This document shows positions 43,453 through 52,108 of a stretch of DNA of 64,000 nt, piece after piece. The position numbers were made by a program, and so were the translations under genes. Source of the DNA: Pseudoclavibacter sp. AY1H1 (GTDB taxonomy: Bacteria > Actinomycetota > Actinomycetes > Actinomycetales > Microbacteriaceae); assembly GCF_002931055.1 (NCBI RefSeq), contig NZ_PSXX01000011.1, forward strand, positions 91,913 to 155,912, written 5' to 3'. Numbering within the stretch: position 1 is the first letter of the stretch; each line of letters begins with the position of its first letter. The notes beneath the pieces were generated by a model, which was not told the origin of the DNA, did no database searches, and saw only the letters and a list, made by a program, of their open reading frames with translations.

Positions 43453-43545
43453 ACAGAAGGCTCGCAGGCACGCAGAAGGGCGGCCCCCGCCGAAGCGAGG
43501 AGCCGCCCTCTCGTGCGCGCTGACGTCAGCTGACGTCCGTGCGGA

Positions 43546-45330
43546 TCAGTAGTAGTAGATGCCTGCCGAGGCGAGCCAAGGCTTCGGGTCCATCAGCGTG
43601 CCCCAGTACTTCAGCTCGAAGTGCAGGTGGCAGCCGGTGGACGAACCGGTGGTGCCGGCGTAGGCGAGCACGTCTCCCGCGTTCACGGTCTGGCCGACGT
43701 AGACGTTGATGCCGCCGTCCATGATGTGCGAGTAGGAGACCTCGGTGCCGTTGCCGAAGTCGAGCACGACGTGGTTGCCGAAGCCGCCGTTGTAGCCGGC
43801 GTACGTGATCGTGCCGCTGTGCACCGCGTAGAGCGGGGCGCCGCACGTGCCGCCGTTGACACCGAGGTCGAGGCCGTTGTGCATGCGGTAGGTGCCGAAG
43901 ATCGGGTGCAGGCGCATGCCGTACTCATCGGTGACGACGCCGCTGCTGATCGGGCCGTAGTAGCCGGCGAGGACACCGTTCGGGGTCTCGGGCGTCGTCG
44001 GTGGGACGACCTCCGGCTCCGGCTCGGGTTCCGGCTCGAGCTCGACGTCAGGCTTCTGCGGCTCTTCCGGGAGGATCTCGATGTCGGGCTTCGTGGGCTC
44101 CGGCTCGGGAGCCGCCGTGGGCGCTGCCGTCGGCTGTGGCTCAGCGGGGGTCGAGGGTTCCGGTGCAGCTGTCGGCTCCGGTGCCGTCGTCGGCTGCGGG
44201 GTGACCGGTTCCTGGCTCGGTGCCGGGGCCGGGGACTCGGCGGGCGTGGTCGGCTGCTGGGGCGTGACCGGAGCGGTCGGGTCGGCCGTCGCCGTCGGCG
44301 GGGTCGATGGCTGGCGCGGAGGCGTGACCTGCTGCGGCGGGCGCAGCGTCTCGGGCGCGACGGAGGTGTCGGTCGGGTCGGCAGGCGCGAGCGGCGCGTT
44401 CACTGCCGGAGCCTCGCTGGAGATGTCCGGCTTCGGCGGGGCCTGCACGCCGGCGGCCTCAGCCTCGGCGACGACCTGCGCGTAGGCCTCTTCCTGGTAC
44501 GCGGCGGCCGCCTCGGCACGCTCGCGGTTGGTCTGCGCGACCTGCTCCTGACGCAGCTTCTCACCCGCCGCGTAGTCGGTGGCGGTGACATCGCGCTTCT
44601 CCTTGAGCGGAGCGAGCATGGCCTGGAGGTCGGCCTTCTTGCTGTCAGCGAGGTACTTCTCGTTCTGGAGGACGACCTGCTCGGCCTGCGCCGTGTCGAA
44701 CTTCGTCTTCGCCTCGGACTCGAGCTTCGCCAACTCGTCGTGCGCGGTGGTCGCCTGCGTTCCGAGCACGTCCGCTGTGTTCTTCTCGGTCACGGCCTGG
44801 TTGTAGATGCCGTCGGTCTGCTCGGAGAGCTTGCTGATGGTGCCGAGCTGGTAGAGGAGCGTGTCGGCGTCGCCGGGGTTGAGGAAGAGCGCCAGCTTGG
44901 GGTCGCCCGCGCCTCGCGTGCTCATGGCGGCGGCGAGCTGGCCTGCCTTCTCACGAGAGGTCGATGCCTTTTCTTCGGCAGCATCGGCCTGGTCCTGCAG
45001 GATGGTGACCTCGGCGAACTTCTCGCTCGACGCGGTCTGCGCCTTGCCGTGCTCTTCGCCTGCGGTCTTCGCCTGCGCGGCGGCTGCGGTGACCTTCGCG
45101 TCGAGGTCTGCGATCTGCTGCTCGATCTCGCTGATGAGCGCTTCCTGGCGGTCGACGTTGCCCTCTGCGGCGACGACGTCCTCCCAGGTCGCGTAGCCGT
45201 CATCGGCAGCGAAGGCTGGGCCGGCTGCGAGCGCAAACGCGGCGAGGACTGCTGCGGATGCCGCACCGACGAGCGGTGTGCGCCAGCGGTTGCGAAGTCG
45301 CAGGGGCTTCGGGCTCCTGGTGGCGGGCAT
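43546..45330 (-). CDS. Secreted M23 (LytM-type) peptidase with coiled coil
   Basis: A 594-residue exported peptidoglycan endopeptidase or hydrolase activator. A Sec-type signal (residues ~17-41, ending AGPAFAADD) is followed by a long coiled-coil-prone helical region (~45-260). A Pro/Thr/Glu-rich linker of about 150 residues leads to an M23 domain at the C-terminus with HNGLDLGVNGG (H-x3-D) and CHLHFELKYWG (HxH zinc ligands). This layout matches NlpC/M23 cell-separation proteins whose coiled coil is controlled by divisome components. ATG 45330 has GAGGAG just upstream. Confidence 0.9.
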   Translation of the reverse strand: MPATRSPKPLRLRNRWRTPLVGAASAAVLAAFALAAGPAFAADDGYATWEDVVAAEGNVDRQEALISEIEQQIADLDAKVTAAAAQAKTAGEEHGKAQTASSEKFAEVTILQDQADAAEEKASTSREKAGQLAAAMSTRGAGDPKLALFLNPGDADTLLYQLGTISKLSEQTDGIYNQAVTEKNTADVLGTQATTAHDELAKLESEAKTKFDTAQAEQVVLQNEKYLADSKKADLQAMLAPLKEKRDVTATDYAAGEKLRQEQVAQTNRERAEAAAAYQEEAYAQVVAEAEAAGVQAPPKPDISSEAPAVNAPLAPADPTDTSVAPETLRPPQQVTPPRQPSTPPTATADPTAPVTPQQPTTPAESPAPAPSQEPVTPQPTTAPEPTAAPEPSTPAEPQPTAAPTAAPEPEPTKPDIEILPEEPQKPDVELEPEPEPEPEVVPPTTPETPNGVLAGYYGPISSGVVTDEYGMRLHPIFGTYRMHNGLDLGVNGGTCGAPLYAVHSGTITYAGYNGGFGNHVVLDFGNGTEVSYSHIMDGGINVYVGQTVNAGDVLAYAGTTGSSTGCHLHFELKYWGTLMDPKPWLASAGIYYY

Positions 45331-45691
45331 GCGCTCTCCTCGTGATGAATCTTGGGTGCGGAACGAGGCGGACGCCTCTGCGGCAACGCGAGACCGCATC
45401 TACCACTGCAGCCACTCGTTTCACACCAACAACACGAGAAACAGTAACAAGTTTGTCAACATCTGCCTAGCGCGTCACAGAGACCCGGGTGACAAATCAC
45501 GTACCGGGTCGCCGTCTGCACCGGGATTCCGCGCATCTCGGGGAACATCCGGTCACGACGAAGCCTGCGCTCGCCACCACCTGAGCACCCCACGACACGC
45601 CGAAGAGGCACCGATGCGGCACCCGATTTGCCGCGAAGGAAAAACGCCCCTATGCTTTTCTCTCGGTAGTCAAGTCAGCTACAAGCACTCG
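45331..45691. promoter_or_regulatory. Promoter region between M23 gene and tRNA-Glu
   Basis: No gene is evident. Reading toward the M23 gene there is a TTGACA at 45456-45461 (minus strand) in the most AT-rich stretch nearby, but no good -10 at standard spacing. The plus-strand half carries the tRNA promoter listed separately. Confidence 0.5.
45628..45656 (+). promoter_or_regulatory. Promoter of the tRNA cluster
   Basis: TTGCCG (45628-45633), exactly 17 bases, then TATGCT (45651-45656); the tRNA-Glu gene begins 36 bases downstream. Spacing and similarity to the housekeeping consensus are good. Confidence 0.7.
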
Positions 45692-45763
45692 GCCCCATCG
45701 TTTAGCGGCCTAGGACGGCGCCCTTTCACGGCGTTAACACGGGTTCGAATCCCGTTGGGGTCA
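45692..45763 (+). tRNA. tRNA-Glu (anticodon TTC)
   Basis: The cloverleaf can be drawn: acceptor GCCCCA with GGGGT (the G1-U72 pair typical of tRNA-Glu), D arm with TAGCGGCCTAGGA, anticodon loop CTTTCAC with TTC, and T arm GGGTTCGAATCCC. No encoded CCA. Confidence 0.93.
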
Positions 45764-45855
45764 CGGTCGTGACAACACCAGGTGCTGAGATGCTGTACAT
45801 TGAACTGTCGCAATCGAATACGGATGAATCAGCCCCGGCTGAGACACCACAGTAA

Positions 45856-45929
45856 GGCCCTGTAGCGCAGTTGGTTAGCGCGCCGCCCTGTCACGGCGGA
45901 GGTCGCGGGTTCAAGTCCCGTCAGGGTCG
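45856..45929 (+). tRNA. tRNA-Asp (anticodon GTC)
   Basis: Acceptor GGCCCTG pairs with CAGGGTC, D arm has GCGCAGTTGGTTAGCGC, anticodon loop CTGTCAC gives GTC, T arm GGGTTCAAGTCCC, discriminator G. CCA is present in the DNA directly after (45930-45932). Confidence 0.95.
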
Positions 45930-45938
45930 CCAAGCATC

Positions 45939-45962
45939 TTGCCCTCTTCTCGGAGAGGGCAA
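45939..45962 (+). terminator. Hairpin after tRNA-Asp
   Basis: TTGCCCTCT (45939-45947) and AGAGGGCAA (45954-45962) form a nine-pair stem with a six-base loop, followed by TTT; an intrinsic terminator. Confidence 0.8.
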
Positions 45963-46011
45963 TTTGCAACGGTGACGAACATCAGTGCGTCGCCACGAGG
46001 CCTCGGCCTCC

Positions 46012-46084
46012 GGCTCTGTAGCTCAGTTGGTAGAGCGCACGACTGAAAATCGTGAGGTCACGGGATCGACGCCCGTCGGAGCCA
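46012..46084 (+). tRNA. tRNA-Phe (anticodon GAA)
   Basis: Acceptor GGCTCTG pairs with CGGAGCC (one G-U), D arm GCTCAGTTGGTAGAGC, anticodon loop CTGAAAA gives GAA, discriminator A. The T loop reads GATCGAC rather than the common TTCGAAT type, still allowing a T stem. Confidence 0.93.
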
Positions 46085-46087
46085 CTG

Positions 46088-46119
46088 AAACCCCGCCTAG
46101 CTTCTACATGGCGGGGTTT
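46088..46119. terminator. Terminator after tRNA-Phe, shared with the convergent gene
   Basis: AAACCCCGCC (46088-46097) and GGCGGGGTTT (46110-46119) form a ten-pair stem, followed by CTTTAT. It lies between the tRNA and the 3' end of the convergent gene at 46122. Confidence 0.85.
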
Positions 46120-46121
46120 CT

Positions 46122-46751
46122 TTATGTCCGCGCAGGCGCCAGGCGGTAGACACGCCGCGCCCGCCCCGCGGTGAAGCCGGCCCGCACGTAGCGCTCGAGC
46201 AGTGCATCCGTCGCCGCCGCCGCGACCAGCACGGAACCGGCAGGCGCGTGCTCGATGAGTCGCCTCGCGAGCATGACCGCCGTCAGCCGCGTGCCAGGAT
46301 GCTGCGCGAGGGCCGCGACCATCCACCGATCCCCTTCCGGGGTCTCAGGACCGGACGCCGACAGCGTCGTCCCACCCGGCTGCACCAGCGCGATCACCGC
46401 ACCCGCGAGCAGCACGGCGTAGACGGAGAAGCCGAGCAGCAGCACGGTCGTGGCGTCGAAGACCAGGATGCAGGCCACCCAGAGCACGAACGCCGCGATC
46501 GTCACGAGCGCGACGACGAACCCGTCGAGGATGGGCCTCCGACGCTCGAACAGCACGGTTCCCGTGCGCGTCCTGTCGAGGTAGAGGCCACCCCGCAGGG
46601 TCATCGGCAGGATCGAGAACGCGTAGATCGGCACCGACAGCACCGCCAACGGGACGTTCGGCGTGGACGCGCGGGCCGAGATCCACGCGGCACGCGGCAG
46701 ATCCCGGACGGTCGACGGACGGGGGCGCGCTTGAGCGGAATGTGGGGGCAT
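46122..46751 (-). CDS. Membrane protein with GNAT-like C-terminus
   Basis: A 209-residue hypothetical protein. Hydrophobic segments at ~30-50, ~75-97 and ~100-123 form a membrane part. The last 75 residues (PGTRLTAVMLARRLIEHAPA, then VLVAAAATDALLERYVRAGF) look like the second half of a GNAT acetyltransferase: the A-x-x-x-x-L-x-x-x-Y-x-x-x-G-F end motif is present, but the first half with the acetyl-CoA loop is short or absent. It may be a non-catalytic or diverged GNAT. It is convergent with tRNA-Phe across a shared terminator. Confidence 0.6.
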   Translation of the reverse strand: MPPHSAQARPRPSTVRDLPRAAWISARASTPNVPLAVLSVPIYAFSILPMTLRGGLYLDRTRTGTVLFERRRPILDGFVVALVTIAAFVLWVACILVFDATTVLLLGFSVYAVLLAGAVIALVQPGGTTLSASGPETPEGDRWMVAALAQHPGTRLTAVMLARRLIEHAPAGSVLVAAAATDALLERYVRAGFTAGRARRVYRLAPART

Positions 46752-46894
46752 CCCGATCAGGCTAGCGGGGTGCCGTCAACGGCCCGCTGCAGCACATCCG
46801 TCAGCCAGATGCAGGTTCTTCGCGAGACGAGGGTGCGTCTCGCTCACTTCCGTGCGGGTGGGGGCGGAAGCACGGGCAGAAGAACAGCGACGCG

Positions 46895-48574
46895 TCAGGC
46901 CGTGACGTTGACCGTGATCTCGTGGTGGCCGGTCGCGCCGTCGGGGACGACGTTGGCGCGCGCATCCGTCTGCACCTCGCCGTCGCTCGACGTGGCGCGG
47001 ACCTTCACGGAGTGCTCGCCGGCTGGGGCATCCCAGTCGAGCTTCCACTGCAGCCACGTGTCGTCCGAGATGGGAGCCGCGAGCTCCGTCGGCATCCACT
47101 CGCCGTCGTCGATCTGCACCTCCACCGCTTCGATGCCGGTGTGCTGCTGCCAGGCGAAGCCGGCGATCGTCGTGGGGCCCGCGTTGAGGCTGCCGCCGCT
47201 TGGCACGTCGATGCGGGAGCCGATCTTGATCGGGCCCTCCGCGCTCCAGCCGCGGTCGGTCCAGTACGCGTTGACGCGGTCGAAGCGCGTCACCTCGAGG
47301 TCGACGACCCACTTCGTCGCCGAGACGTACCCGTAGAGGCCTGGCACGACCATCCGCACGGGGAATCCGTGTTCGGCTGGCAGGGTCTCGCCGTTCATGC
47401 CGACCGCGAGGATCGCGTTGCGGTCGTCGGTGAGGGCGCCGATGGGGGTGCTCGCCGTCCAGCCGTCGACGGACTTCGAGAGCACCATGTCGGCGTCGGC
47501 CTGTGGTCCAGCGCGCTTCAGCAGCTCGCGCAGCGGGTAGCCGAGCCAGAGGGCGTTGCCGATGAGGCCGCCGCCGACCTCGTTCGACACGCACATGAGG
47601 GTCGTGATGCTCTCTTCGAGCGGCAGGGCGAGGAGCTCGTCCCAGGTGATCGTGACCTCGTTGTCGACGAGGCCGTGGATGCGCAGCGACCAGCCCTCCG
47701 GGTTCACGAGCGGCACGCTCAGCGCGGTGTCGATGCGGTAGAAGTCATCGTTCGGCGTAACGACCGGTGGGAGGCCGGGGATCTCGAACTGGGCTCCGGC
47801 GGGAACCGCCGCGGCGCGCACGGCCGCCTGCGGCAGCGCGATCGCCTCACGCACCGCTGTGACGGCGCGAGTCCCGGCAGAGAGGGCGGCACCGGACGCC
47901 GCGGCGATGGCACCGACGATGACGGAGGCACCCGTGTAGATCAGGAAGCGGCGGCGATCGACTCCGGCGGGCGTCGTGTCCCCGCGAACGTCGAGGTCTT
48001 CGCCGTCGGACGCAGCGGCACGGCCCGTCGCTCCGACCGCGGAGCTCCGCGTCGCCGCGACGGCCGCCTCGCGGGACCGCTGACGTGCGCGCTGCTCAGC
48101 ACCTTCGAGGGTCTTGGCGAGGAACTGCAGCGTCAGCACGGCGACGACCATCGCGAGCAGCGGAGGCACCGTGTCGAGCGGCGAGAAGGGAGTGCGGGTG
48201 GCAACTGCGACGGCGCCGATGGCGGCGATGAGTCCGAGGACGACCCGACCCCACGGCGGGCGCCGCGACTCGAGCACCCCGGCGACCGCTGCGAGGAGGA
48301 CGAGCACCACCGCGACGAGCGCGATGAGCGCGATCTTGTCCGCGGTTCCGAACAGGGCGATCGCGGTGTCCTTCGCCCACGGCGGGGCGAGGTCGATGAG
48401 CAGCGCGCCCACCGCGACGATGGGGCTCGCGGTGGTCTGCAGGAACGCAGCCGCGAGCTCTCCGAGGCCGACGCCGAGGGCCGCCGCGCCGATCCCGGCG
48501 AGGCCCGCCGGAACGGACTCGCGGAGGCGACGACGGCGCGTTCTCACCTGTTCGGGACTGGTTTCGAGGGACAT
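46895..48574 (-). CDS. YedY/SUOX-family molybdopterin-dependent oxidoreductase with membrane N-terminus
   Basis: A 559-residue protein. The N-terminus carries about five membrane helices (residues ~22-160), then an arginine-rich cytoplasmic stretch and a second export-like segment (VDRRRFLIYTGASVIVGAIA) around 205-230. The following exported domain binds molybdopterin: the cysteine ligand is in SITTLMCVSNEVGGGLIGNA, with LWLGYPL and GFPVRMVVPGLYGYVSATKW. A C-terminal Mo-co dimerisation-like domain ends in GEHSVKVRATSSDGEV. It probably reduces or oxidises an extracytoplasmic sulfur or nitrogen compound; the substrate is unknown. ATG 48574 is chosen; open frame upstream is unlikely to be translated. 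Confidence 0.88.
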   Translation of the reverse strand: MSLETSPEQVRTRRRRLRESVPAGLAGIGAAALGVGLGELAAAFLQTTASPIVAVGALLIDLAPPWAKDTAIALFGTADKIALIALVAVVLVLLAAVAGVLESRRPPWGRVVLGLIAAIGAVAVATRTPFSPLDTVPPLLAMVVAVLTLQFLAKTLEGAEQRARQRSREAAVAATRSSAVGATGRAAASDGEDLDVRGDTTPAGVDRRRFLIYTGASVIVGAIAAASGAALSAGTRAVTAVREAIALPQAAVRAAAVPAGAQFEIPGLPPVVTPNDDFYRIDTALSVPLVNPEGWSLRIHGLVDNEVTITWDELLALPLEESITTLMCVSNEVGGGLIGNALWLGYPLRELLKRAGPQADADMVLSKSVDGWTASTPIGALTDDRNAILAVGMNGETLPAEHGFPVRMVVPGLYGYVSATKWVVDLEVTRFDRVNAYWTDRGWSAEGPIKIGSRIDVPSGGSLNAGPTTIAGFAWQQHTGIEAVEVQIDDGEWMPTELAAPISDDTWLQWKLDWDAPAGEHSVKVRATSSDGEVQTDARANVVPDGATGHHEITVNVTA

Positions 48575-48796
48575 GGCGGACACGCTACGCGCGCGAAACC
48601 CGGCCGGGCTGAGTGTGGGCGGATGGTGTGCATCCCCTGTGAATAGTGACCCGAGGTGGGCCTCAGGGGCCGCCTGCACGAGAGCGGCTCGGGTGCGGCC
48701 ACCCACCGCGCCTGGCAGACTGGGGGCTTTGCGCCGCGTCACCCGGCGCACGTGCATCCGGCGCCGTTCCGACCCCGGCGCCCGAGAAGGGCCGGT

Positions 48797-49717
48797 TTGT
48801 CAGCGCTCAACGTCCTCGCCAATCTGCTTCGCGGCGCGCTCATCGGCGTGACCGAGATCATCCCCGGCGTGAGCGGTGGAACCATCGCGCTGCTGATCGG
48901 CGTCTACGAGACCCTCATCGACTCGGCCGGCCACCTCGTGCGGGGTGTCGTCCGCGCCGTCGCCGACACGCTGCGCCGCCGAGGCCTGAACCGGGCCCGC
49001 GAGCACTTCGCGCAGGTGAGGTGGGGCATGGTGCTCCCGATCGGCATCGGGATGCTCGTCGCGCTCGTCGTCGCGGCCCGCCTCGTCGCCCCGCTCATCG
49101 AGGCGCACCCCATCCCCTCGCGGGCGCTCTTCGCGGGACTCATCGCCGTCTCCCTCATCGTCCCGGCACGCATGCTCGGCGCCCGCTGGCAGCTGCGGGA
49201 CTACGCCATCGCGGTGCCCGCCGCGGTCCTGAGCTTCGTGCTCACGGGGCTCCCCTCGGCCAACGACGCCGACCCCTCTGCGCTCGCCATCTTCGTCTCC
49301 GCCGCCGTCGCCGTCTGCGCGCTGGTCCTGCCCGGTGTCTCCGGCTCCTTCGTGCTCGTCACGACCGGCATGTACGAGCCGACGCTGCGGGCCCTCAACT
49401 CGCTCGACCTCGGGTACGTCGCCATCTTCGCCGTCGGCGCCATCACGGGACTCGCCCTCTTCGTCCAGGTGCTGCTGTGGCTGCTCTCCAAGCACCGACG
49501 CGTGACGCTGGCCCTCATGACGGGTCTCATGGCGGGCTCGCTCCGCGCCCTCTGGCCCTGGCAGACCGAGGACCGCGAGCTGCTCTGGGCCTCCGGGGAC
49601 GTCGTCGGCCCAGTGCTCTGGTTCCTCCTCGGAGCCGCGATCGTCGCCGCCCTCCTCATCGCCGAGGGCCTGCTCGTGCGTCGCGCGCTCCGTCGCGCTC
49701 CTGAAGCGCACGCGTAG
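48797..49717 (+). CDS. DUF368 membrane protein (polyprenyl-phosphate transporter, PopT-like)
   Basis: A 306-residue polytopic protein with two inverted copies of the signature: GVTEIIPGVSGGTIALLIGVYE near the N-terminus and LVLPGVSGSFVLVTTGMYE in the second half. DUF368 proteins (PopT) were shown in other Gram-positives to recycle undecaprenyl phosphate across the membrane, supporting wall and polysaccharide synthesis. The start is TTG 48797 (LSALNVLANLLRG) after GAGAAGGG; the open frame upstream has no family similarity. About eight helices are expected. Confidence 0.88.
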   Translation: MSALNVLANLLRGALIGVTEIIPGVSGGTIALLIGVYETLIDSAGHLVRGVVRAVADTLRRRGLNRAREHFAQVRWGMVLPIGIGMLVALVVAARLVAPLIEAHPIPSRALFAGLIAVSLIVPARMLGARWQLRDYAIAVPAAVLSFVLTGLPSANDADPSALAIFVSAAVAVCALVLPGVSGSFVLVTTGMYEPTLRALNSLDLGYVAIFAVGAITGLALFVQVLLWLLSKHRRVTLALMTGLMAGSLRALWPWQTEDRELLWASGDVVGPVLWFLLGAAIVAALLIAEGLLVRRALRRAPEAHA

Positions 49718-49821
49718 CTCGCGCCGGGCGTCCGGGCACGATTTCGCAGGCCAGCCCGCGCGATGTCGGTGGTGCTCGGTAGCATGAGACGCGCATCCAC
49801 TCGACAGCAGGGAAGTGCCCG

Positions 49822-50358
49822 ATGAGCCTCGTTCCAACGGACCCGTACGCCTCACAGCCCGACGATGGCCAGTCGCGATCGTCGCAGGCGAGCGGCACAC
49901 CCTCCTCACCTGCCGCCGGCTGGTACCCCGACCCGACAGGACGACAGCGCTACTGGGACGGCGCGCAGTGGGGCCAGTACGCGCCAGCGCAGTCGCAGGC
50001 AATCGGGGCTCCCATGCTCTACCAGCAGACCGTCGTGGTCAGCGGAGGCAAGGAGGTCGGCATCACCTACGTGCTCGCGATCTTCCTCGGCGGGCTCGGC
50101 ATCCACAACTTCTATCTGGGGCGCACCGGCATCGCCATCACGCAGCTCGTCCTGTACCTCGTCGGAATCGCCACCTCGTGGCTCGGCATCGGGCTCCTGC
50201 TCATGTTCGGCGTCGCGATCTGGGTCATCGTCGAGCTCTTCCTCATCCCGCAGTTCGTGCGCGAAGCCAACGCGCGCCTCGCCGGGGCCGGCGCGTACGC
50301 GGCGAACCAGGGCTACGGCCCGGCCGGTGGCGGCGGGTCGTACCCGGGTCAGTACTAG
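49822..50358 (+). CDS. TM2-domain protein with DUF2510 motif
   Basis: A 178-residue membrane protein. The N-terminal third contains AAGWYPDPTGRQRYWDGAQW, the DUF2510 motif common in actinobacteria. Residues ~80-140 form a TM2 domain with LGGLGIHNFYLGRTGIAITQ and two helices. The tail is Gly/Tyr-rich (GYGPAGGGGSYPGQY). Function is unknown; the two motifs often co-occur in actinobacterial membrane proteins. ATG 49822. Confidence 0.9.
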   Translation: MSLVPTDPYASQPDDGQSRSSQASGTPSSPAAGWYPDPTGRQRYWDGAQWGQYAPAQSQAIGAPMLYQQTVVVSGGKEVGITYVLAIFLGGLGIHNFYLGRTGIAITQLVLYLVGIATSWLGIGLLLMFGVAIWVIVELFLIPQFVREANARLAGAGAYAANQGYGPAGGGGSYPGQY

Positions 50359-50382
50359 CGCACGTCCCGCGCCGGTCCCGGC

Positions 50383-51972
50383 TCAACTGAGCGAGAAGGC
50401 CCGATCGCCCCAGGCGGTACGGAGGTCCGCGTCGAGGTCGTCGACGACCCGATCTGCGTGGTCGATGACGAGGGTCGAGCGGGCCGCCCCAAACGCGGGC
50501 CACGGCACCGCGCCCGACAAGCCCCCGTCGGTGGGCCGCCCCTCGCGCGCGAACGACGTCCAGAGGGCGAGCATCCGGTCAGACACCTCCCCGGCTTGCC
50601 TTCGCCCGCCGAGTTTGTACGCCAGTCCACGAGGGTCCGTGTCGAGGTTGCCCCAGACGAGCGAAAGCTCGGACGCATGCGTCGCGCCGAGTCGGAGCAC
50701 TCTCAACAGCGGTGTCGAGAAGTCGAATCTGTAGAGGAACGTGGGGGCGATCCGCGAATGGCCCTCAGCTATCCACACCGTCGGCATCCGGAAGGCCACA
50801 TCCCTCACCACGCCGAGGCCCACAAGCCGTTGCCGGACGCCCTCATAGGCCTCCAGGATGTGCTCGCGATCCGGCATCTCGACGGTGGGGTTCTCGGCGG
50901 CGATGGAGGTGATCATGGTCGTCAGCGCTTGCTCACCGACCGGAAGCAGTGGTGAGTTCGAGGCCTTGAAGAACGTGGCCTCATCACGATTCGTTCCGAT
51001 TATGAGCGGAACAGGCAGCCCTCGGCCCTCGCTGAGCACCGTCACTGGATGCTCCGGAACCAGATCTCCGTCGACGACAGGCGCGAACGCAAGCGTCCCT
51101 GGAAACTCGGTCGGGATCTCAGCGAACAGCTCGGCCGAGGTCTCGATGATGCTCGAGACCGGGAGCGCACGCAGCGCGGCAGCATCGTCGATGCCGAGCT
51201 TGGCGACGAATCGCTCGGCCACGATCTTCGCTCGTGCAAGGCCGTACATGCTCGTCGCCGGTGAACTCTCGACGATCGCCGCGGAGAGCAGGCCCCGCGC
51301 TGACGGCGTCGCGAGCAACGTCGAGACGATGCCTGCACCAGCTGACTCCCCGAAGACCGTCACCCGTTCGGGGTCACCTCCGAACGCGCCGATGTTCGTC
51401 TGCACCCACTCGAGCGCGCAGAGAACATCCCGCATCGCGAGGTTCGAATCGAACGCCTGCTCTGCTCCCTCGAGCGTCGAGAGCTCGAGGAATCCGAGAC
51501 CGCCGAGACGGTAGCCGAGCGACACGACGATCAGGTCGCCGCGCTCCGCCAGCGCCGCCCCGTCGTAGATCGGCTCCGAGGTTCCTCCGATCACGTACGC
51601 GCCGCCGTGTACCCACACCATGACGGCCCGCGGGGCCGCACCAGGTTCACCGGCCGCCGTTGGACGCCACACGTTCACGAACAGGCAGTCCTCATCCGTC
51701 ATCGCTCGCTCCCCCATGTCGACAGCCTTCATGCGAAGCTGCGGGGCGATCGGCGGAAGGGCTCGCGCGTCCCGCACTCCCGCCCACGACTCCACGGGCA
51801 CCGGGGCACGCCAGCGGCGATCACCTGTTGGCGCCTGCGCATAGCGGACACCGAGCCAGCGCTCGGTGCGTCCGTCTGAAGACCCGCGAAGCGTTCCGTC
51901 TCGCGTTTCGACGAGCGGATCCGAGACGGAGAGGCCTCGGGGGGTCGTGTTCGGTCCAGCGGCTGAGTCCAT
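50383..51972 (-). CDS. Type-B carboxylesterase/para-nitrobenzyl esterase
   Basis: A 529-residue alpha/beta-hydrolase of the carboxylesterase B family. DEDCLFVNVWRP is the family's N-terminal signature, VMVWVHGGAYVIGG gives the oxyanion hole, and VTVFGESAGAGIV carries the nucleophile in G-E-S-A-G. GTNRDEATFF is the acidic-residue region, and GATHASELSLVWGN carries the catalytic His. There is no signal peptide, so it is intracellular. The substrate is unknown. ATG 51972 has GGAG six bases upstream. Base composition near 50,700-51,100 is slightly lower than around it. Confidence 0.92.
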   Translation of the reverse strand: MDSAAGPNTTPRGLSVSDPLVETRDGTLRGSSDGRTERWLGVRYAQAPTGDRRWRAPVPVESWAGVRDARALPPIAPQLRMKAVDMGERAMTDEDCLFVNVWRPTAAGEPGAAPRAVMVWVHGGAYVIGGTSEPIYDGAALAERGDLIVVSLGYRLGGLGFLELSTLEGAEQAFDSNLAMRDVLCALEWVQTNIGAFGGDPERVTVFGESAGAGIVSTLLATPSARGLLSAAIVESSPATSMYGLARAKIVAERFVAKLGIDDAAALRALPVSSIIETSAELFAEIPTEFPGTLAFAPVVDGDLVPEHPVTVLSEGRGLPVPLIIGTNRDEATFFKASNSPLLPVGEQALTTMITSIAAENPTVEMPDREHILEAYEGVRQRLVGLGVVRDVAFRMPTVWIAEGHSRIAPTFLYRFDFSTPLLRVLRLGATHASELSLVWGNLDTDPRGLAYKLGGRRQAGEVSDRMLALWTSFAREGRPTDGGLSGAVPWPAFGAARSTLVIDHADRVVDDLDADLRTAWGDRAFSLS

Positions 51973-52108
51973 GAGCTGCTCCGGCGTTCGGGAGGGACGA
52001 GTGGAGTGCCAGCTTCCCACCGCGCACGCCAGCTGCGGCGTGCCGCGGAGCCGGCCGACTCGTGCGCGTCACGTCACGGGATGGACGCGTCCCGCCAGCC
52101 GAGCGGGA

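Larger units (their letters stand above)
43003..43545. other. Repeat-rich convergent intergenic region
   Basis: A gap of about 540 bases between ppa and the convergent M23 peptidase. It holds two long hairpins (43135-43212 and 43236-43319), a pair of GTGCGCGGACTCGG direct repeats near 43080-43107, and a CGGCCGGCACGGGCGG tandem repeat (43401-43452). I see no supported coding region. Confidence 0.75.

Noticed and set aside
43003..43545. Possible CRISPR array in the ppa-M23 gap
   Set aside because: The repeats are inverted stems and a short tandem unit, not regularly spaced direct repeats with unique spacers, and no cas genes are present.
45692..46084. tRNA cluster as an integration site of a mobile element
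   Set aside because: No integrase, no duplicated tRNA 3' end and no composition shift were seen beside the three tRNA genes.
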